From Methanobacteriota archaeon (lineage in GTDB: Archaea > Thermoplasmatota > Poseidoniia > Poseidoniales > SP79): 8,768 nucleotides of DNA. Location of the stretch: NCBI GenBank assembly GCA_002715545.1, contig PAZI01000004.1, positions 1 through 8,768 on the forward strand, written 5' to 3'. A model generated the notes under the pieces. It did not search any database. It was not told the origin of the DNA and worked only from the letters and a program-made list of their open reading frames with translations. Every line of letters begins with the position of its first letter. Within the stretch, counting starts at the first letter, position 1. A program made the translations under genes and the position numbers. Shown piece after piece: positions 5,571-8,768 of this stretch.

Positions 5571-6920
5571 ATGAACTCAATGCTTCGTCTCAGGCTGATT
5601 CTCATGGGTCTGATAGGTTCCTCCGGTTCGGGCAGTGACGACGAGCCCTTCATGGAGCGTCTCAAGACGATGTTATCCCAATCCCGTAAGGACGGACAGC
5701 TCTGGGTCGGTCTTGGTTTTGTGGCCGCTATCCTGATCGGTGCGGTTCTCATTGCTGGCAGTCGAAACCTACCGGGCGTTTCCCTAACCACGATGGATGC
5801 CGATGGAAGTCTAGAGGCCGTAGCCTCCCTCCCCGATGGAGATTCAGCAGCTCTGATCATTCAAGTTGGAGGGACGCATGTTGTTCAACTCCTCGACGGA
5901 ACCCAAATTGAACTGCCCGCTGGATTCGGCGTACCCGAGGCAATTGATGGATACGATGGAGGTTGGCTGATCGGCAGTGATACTGGAGAGATTGCACGAT
6001 GCACCAGTCCTGACCACCTCTGTACCTCCCTAGAATTGATTTGGGCGGGCGATGATCAAGATGATGTCAAAATCACTGGAATTCACGCTGTCAGTGCATC
6101 AGAAGGCGTCGTGTTCACTGAATCAAGCCGTTCAGTGTTCACGGGAGGAACCACAGATGGCAACACCACTGAAGTCACCGATCCTGCGGACATCACGGGA
6201 GTGCGTGCCTTCGGTAATGGCGTCATGTCCCAATCGAAATCTCTAGACGACATTGGACACCTTCTGCGTTCCTTCGCCGTCCTTGATGATAGGACGTTGA
6301 TAGGAGTGGGAGATGTGCAGCAAACCCCTGCACTGCCACCGAATGGAGAGGTAGTTTATTCGATCAAATTGAATTCTTTGCCAGGAATGAAGCCAACAAC
6401 AACAACCATGGTGATGTATTCCAATACGGGTTCCTCCCATACTGCTATCGAATATCCAGATACTGGCCTTGTAGAGGACGTGGACGTAGTCATTGGGCTA
6501 TCAAGCGCCACTGTTCTTGCTTCCATGGATAGTGATGGCGACATCAATCTGAAGAGTGTGCCCTCTTCGGGCAGTTCTGCTATAGCAGTTGATGAGAACG
6601 GGCGGATTTGGCTTTCCTCACCAGTACAGGGGGAGAATCTCATTGGTATCATAGATGACCGAAGTGGAAGTTCAACCGAATGGAAGAGGATGGCTCACAC
6701 CTCTGTCAGTGAGGCAGTGGGAGTCACGGCCGGAGAAGAGGTTCATTTCATCGGCGGAACAAGTGGCGTCAATCAGATGACAGTCGATCCTGATGTGATG
6801 TCCTCGGTATTCCGAAACACAATCATGCTTTCACAGTTGATTTTCATCCTCGTGGCACTCACTGCAACGGTCAGTATAGGATGGGTCGTTGTCGACCAAT
6901 GGGGCGAAGGCTCCTGGTGA
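5571..6920 (+). CDS. Unrecognised membrane-anchored protein with a large beta-rich extracytoplasmic domain
   Basis: I do not recognise a family for this 449-residue protein. It has one membrane segment near the N-terminus (about 43-63, LWVGLGFVAAILIGAVLIAG) and one near the C-terminus (about 419-441). The roughly 355-residue domain between them is therefore held against the membrane at both ends. The basic stretch before the first segment (RLKTMLSQSRKDG) favours cytoplasmic termini and an external domain. That domain is acidic, rich in Gly, Ser, Thr and Asp, and predicted mostly beta. Phrases such as GGWLIGSDTGEI (130-141) and ENGRIWLSS (342-350) resemble beta-propeller blades. C144 and C151 are the only cysteines and could form a disulfide. 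Possible starts are 5571, 5580 and 5604; the last gives MGLIGSSGSGSDDEPF, a plausible cytoplasmic N-terminus. No Shine-Dalgarno site decides between them. mutS follows after 66 bases. A sensing or surface role is guesswork. Confidence 0.82.
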   Translation: MNSMLRLRLILMGLIGSSGSGSDDEPFMERLKTMLSQSRKDGQLWVGLGFVAAILIGAVLIAGSRNLPGVSLTTMDADGSLEAVASLPDGDSAALIIQVGGTHVVQLLDGTQIELPAGFGVPEAIDGYDGGWLIGSDTGEIARCTSPDHLCTSLELIWAGDDQDDVKITGIHAVSASEGVVFTESSRSVFTGGTTDGNTTEVTDPADITGVRAFGNGVMSQSKSLDDIGHLLRSFAVLDDRTLIGVGDVQQTPALPPNGEVVYSIKLNSLPGMKPTTTTMVMYSNTGSSHTAIEYPDTGLVEDVDVVIGLSSATVLASMDSDGDINLKSVPSSGSSAIAVDENGRIWLSSPVQGENLIGIIDDRSGSSTEWKRMAHTSVSEAVGVTAGEEVHFIGGTSGVNQMTVDPDVMSSVFRNTIMLSQLIFILVALTATVSIGWVVVDQWGEGSW

Positions 6921-6977
6921 AGTCCTTCAAACCCTCTCGCAGGTATCATGTACCTGCTGCTACCCTTCGATGGTACG

Positions 6978-6982
6978 GGTGA
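6978..6982 (+). promoter_or_regulatory. Shine-Dalgarno-like site for mutS
   Basis: GGTGA, the 3' half of the archaeal Shine-Dalgarno consensus AGGAGGTGATCC, lies 4 bases before the ATG at 6987. It supports that start over the in-frame ATG at 6948. Confidence 0.5.
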
Positions 6983-6986
6983 AGTG

Positions 6987-8768
6987 ATGGCTGCTTCGAT
7001 GATGGATCAATATGCTTCCATCAAGGAACAAAACCCAGAGACCATTCTGTTCTTTCGTATGGGAGATTTCTATGAGATGTTTCACGAGGATGCCGAGATT
7101 GGATCCGAGGTTCTAGGACTGACACTAACCTCACGAGACAAAAATACTGACCACCCTACCGCTATGGCTGGATTCCCTTGGCACGCTTTGGAACCTAATC
7201 TCAAAACAATGCTCGCCACCGGTCGCAAAGTGACTGTGGTCGATCAGGAAGCTACGTTACGTCCAGGACAGAAGATCCTCGAACGCACAGTTACACGAGT
7301 ATACACCCCAGGAACATTACATGAGAGCGATCTCATCGGAGAGGATCGTCAGGCCACGCTCATGAGCCTGTCATTCAAGGCAGGCATCATCGGTCTTGCG
7401 CGTATCGACCTATCATGTGGTATCGTAGAGCTAGACGAACTCGGAGGAGACGAACGATGGTCCCTCCTTGTCGATGAAGTGTTAGCTCAGCAGCCGACTG
7501 AACTTCTCGTTCCAAAGGCTCAGGCGGAACTCGACGAGATCAGGGGTATCGTCGATCTTGTACCCGGCATGACACTCTCAGCACATCGGCTACCTGGGGG
7601 GCCCCGAGCTGTTAACGCCACGCTGACCGAATGGTTGGACAGTGCCGATGGAGTGGAATTGGATGAGGCTGGTATCGGACGATTGGCTCTTGCCTTGGCC
7701 CTTGACTACATCAAATCGGCACACCAAGGTGCGTTACCTGTGATCTCGAATATCGAAACACGCCAAGATACAGCTAGAATGCGCCTCGACCAGACTACAC
7801 TACGTAATCTCGAGGTGATCCAAACGCAGTTCGGAGAGGTGAAAGGTTCGCTCTTCGATACTATCGACTGTACAAAAACATGGATGGGGAGACGGCGATT
7901 GAAGTCATGGCTTCTACAACCACTTGCCGAGACAGAAGCAATAGAGGCAAGGCAGGATGCAGTGTCTTGGTTGATGGATGGACCAAAGGCCCTGAGCAAG
8001 GTTCGCGATGAACTCTCAGGGATGCGCGACATGGAACGTCTTGCAACACGGTTAGCATACAGACAAACATCACCCGCTGACTTGATAGCAATCTCCACCT
8101 CCATTGAGCGCTGCCCGTCAATCGCGGTTGCGTTCGAACAAGGAGATAATGAGGTCGCAAGTCTGATCGATCGGACACTGGATTCTGCGCCCCTATGTCG
8201 CCCATTAGCAGAGATGATTCGCACGAATCTTGTGGACGCACCGGCAAACAGCGTCCACGATGGTCCGATCATCAACGATGGTATCGACGATGAACTCGAT
8301 CGACTACGCTCGGTCCTAGACGAAGGAGACCATTGGCTTGATGCATATCAAGATCAGGAGAAAAAGAGGACTGGAATCGCTTCACTCAAGGTCAAATCAT
8401 CTAGGGCCATCGGACATTACATTGAGGTCACTCGTACGAATCTAGACAAGGTCCCTGAGAATTACCGCAGAAAGCAGACCCTGTCGAATGTCGAGAGATT
8501 CATCACTACTGAACTCGAGGAATGGCAGGTTGAGCGTGCAGGAGCATCACAGAGAGCAGTAGACCTTGAACAGGATCTTCTGCGCAGATTCATCGAGGAT
8601 TGTAGTACACATGCCGAGGCGTTGAACCAACTCGCTCGAGATCTAGCGGATCTGGATGCATTTGCATCGATAGCACATCATGCACGTAGAGCACGATGGG
8701 TTCGACCAACGTTCGATGCATCAACCGATCTGGACCTCCGCTCCTCACGACATCCCGTCATTGAGATG
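6987..8768 (+). CDS. mutS: DNA mismatch repair protein MutS (N-terminal two thirds, cut by window edge)
   Basis: MutS1 binds base mismatches in DNA and uses ATP to signal repair with MutL. The 594 visible residues have the domains in order. The mismatch-binding domain has RMGDFYEMF at 24-32, where F28 and E30 are the F-x-E residues that contact the mismatch, then AGFPWHALE and later VTRVYTPGT. The connector follows. The core/lever begins near DCTKTWMGRRRLKSWLLQP, with D294 and C295. The clamp region has IGHYIEVTRTNL from 475 and NYRRKQTLSNVERF after it. The window ends at RHPVIEM (588-594), the stretch just before the ATPase Walker A loop, so ATPase residues cannot be checked. I chose ATG 6987 from a GGTGA site and because MAASMMDQY aligns with the E. 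coli TPMMQQY region. ATG 6948 in the same frame would add 13 residues. No frameshift was found. The F-x-E motif marks repair-type MutS1, not MutS2. Such genes in archaea are widely thought to come from bacteria. Confidence 0.95.
   Translation, partial: MAASMMDQYASIKEQNPETILFFRMGDFYEMFHEDAEIGSEVLGLTLTSRDKNTDHPTAMAGFPWHALEPNLKTMLATGRKVTVVDQEATLRPGQKILERTVTRVYTPGTLHESDLIGEDRQATLMSLSFKAGIIGLARIDLSCGIVELDELGGDERWSLLVDEVLAQQPTELLVPKAQAELDEIRGIVDLVPGMTLSAHRLPGGPRAVNATLTEWLDSADGVELDEAGIGRLALALALDYIKSAHQGALPVISNIETRQDTARMRLDQTTLRNLEVIQTQFGEVKGSLFDTIDCTKTWMGRRRLKSWLLQPLAETEAIEARQDAVSWLMDGPKALSKVRDELSGMRDMERLATRLAYRQTSPADLIAISTSIERCPSIAVAFEQGDNEVASLIDRTLDSAPLCRPLAEMIRTNLVDAPANSVHDGPIINDGIDDELDRLRSVLDEGDHWLDAYQDQEKKRTGIASLKVKSSRAIGHYIEVTRTNLDKVPENYRRKQTLSNVERFITTELEEWQVERAGASQRAVDLEQDLLRRFIEDCSTHAEALNQLARDLADLDAFASIAHHARRARWVRPTFDASTDLDLRSSRHPVIEM

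Noticed and set aside
7595..7610. GC-rich run (GGGGGGCCCC) as a regulatory hairpin
   Set aside because: It lies inside the mutS reading frame and encodes ordinary codons; the palindrome is too short and has no loop to suggest function.
7706..8275. 189-codon minus-strand open frame inside mutS
   Set aside because: It is antisense to the MutS core domain; its Ser/Arg-rich translation is typical of a reverse-strand shadow.

Overview
The window looks like a chromosomal segment from a euryarchaeon, most plausibly one of the marine Group II type (Candidatus Poseidoniales or relatives). The archaeal identity rests on three adjacent minus-strand genes: the archaeal/eukaryal-type ribosomal protein L10e (uL16), a methanogen-type hypoxanthine/guanine phosphoribosyltransferase, and a stand-alone archaeal Dph2 for diphthamide synthesis. 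A TTAAATAG-type TATA box sits at the right distance for a leaderless L10e transcript. The lineage assignment is inference: it comes from combining these archaeal genes with bacterial-looking ones (RNase PH, MutS) and fatty-acid-type metabolism. There is no rRNA in the window to confirm it.

Layout, left to right. (1) 1-324, minus strand: the N-terminal 108 codons of a bacterial-type RNase PH, cut by the window edge. (2) 416-3229, plus strand: three closely spaced genes, namely a thiolase, a small multi-pass Mpo1-like (DUF962) membrane protein, and a seven-helix-type ceramidase-like (CREST superfamily) membrane hydrolase. (3) 3245-5493, minus strand, converging on the previous block with only 15 bases between stop codons: an operon L10e > hpt > dph2 with gaps of 11 and 9 bases. 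(4) 5494-5570: a compact divergent promoter region with one clear AT-rich TATA box. (5) 5571-6920, plus strand: an unrecognised protein anchored by two membrane segments with a large, acidic, beta-rich domain between them. (6) 6987-8768, plus strand: the first 594 codons of MutS, ending at the RHPVIE motif just before the ATPase Walker A region, which lies outside the window.

The most interesting part is the 416-3229 block. In yeast, alkaline ceramidases release phytosphingosine and fatty acid from ceramides, and Mpo1 carries out the alpha-oxidation step that handles the 2-hydroxy fatty acid formed from phytosphingosine. Here homologues of both are neighbours in an archaeon, behind a thiolase that could finish acyl-CoA breakdown. 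Archaea are not known to use sphingolipids as membrane components, so this may be a small pathway for scavenging eukaryotic (for example algal) lipids or for an unknown amide-linked lipid. The linkage is read from the sequence; the pathway is inference.

Coding density is very high. No tRNA, rRNA, CRISPR array, insertion sequence or attachment site was seen, and no stretch over 100 bases lacks a gene.
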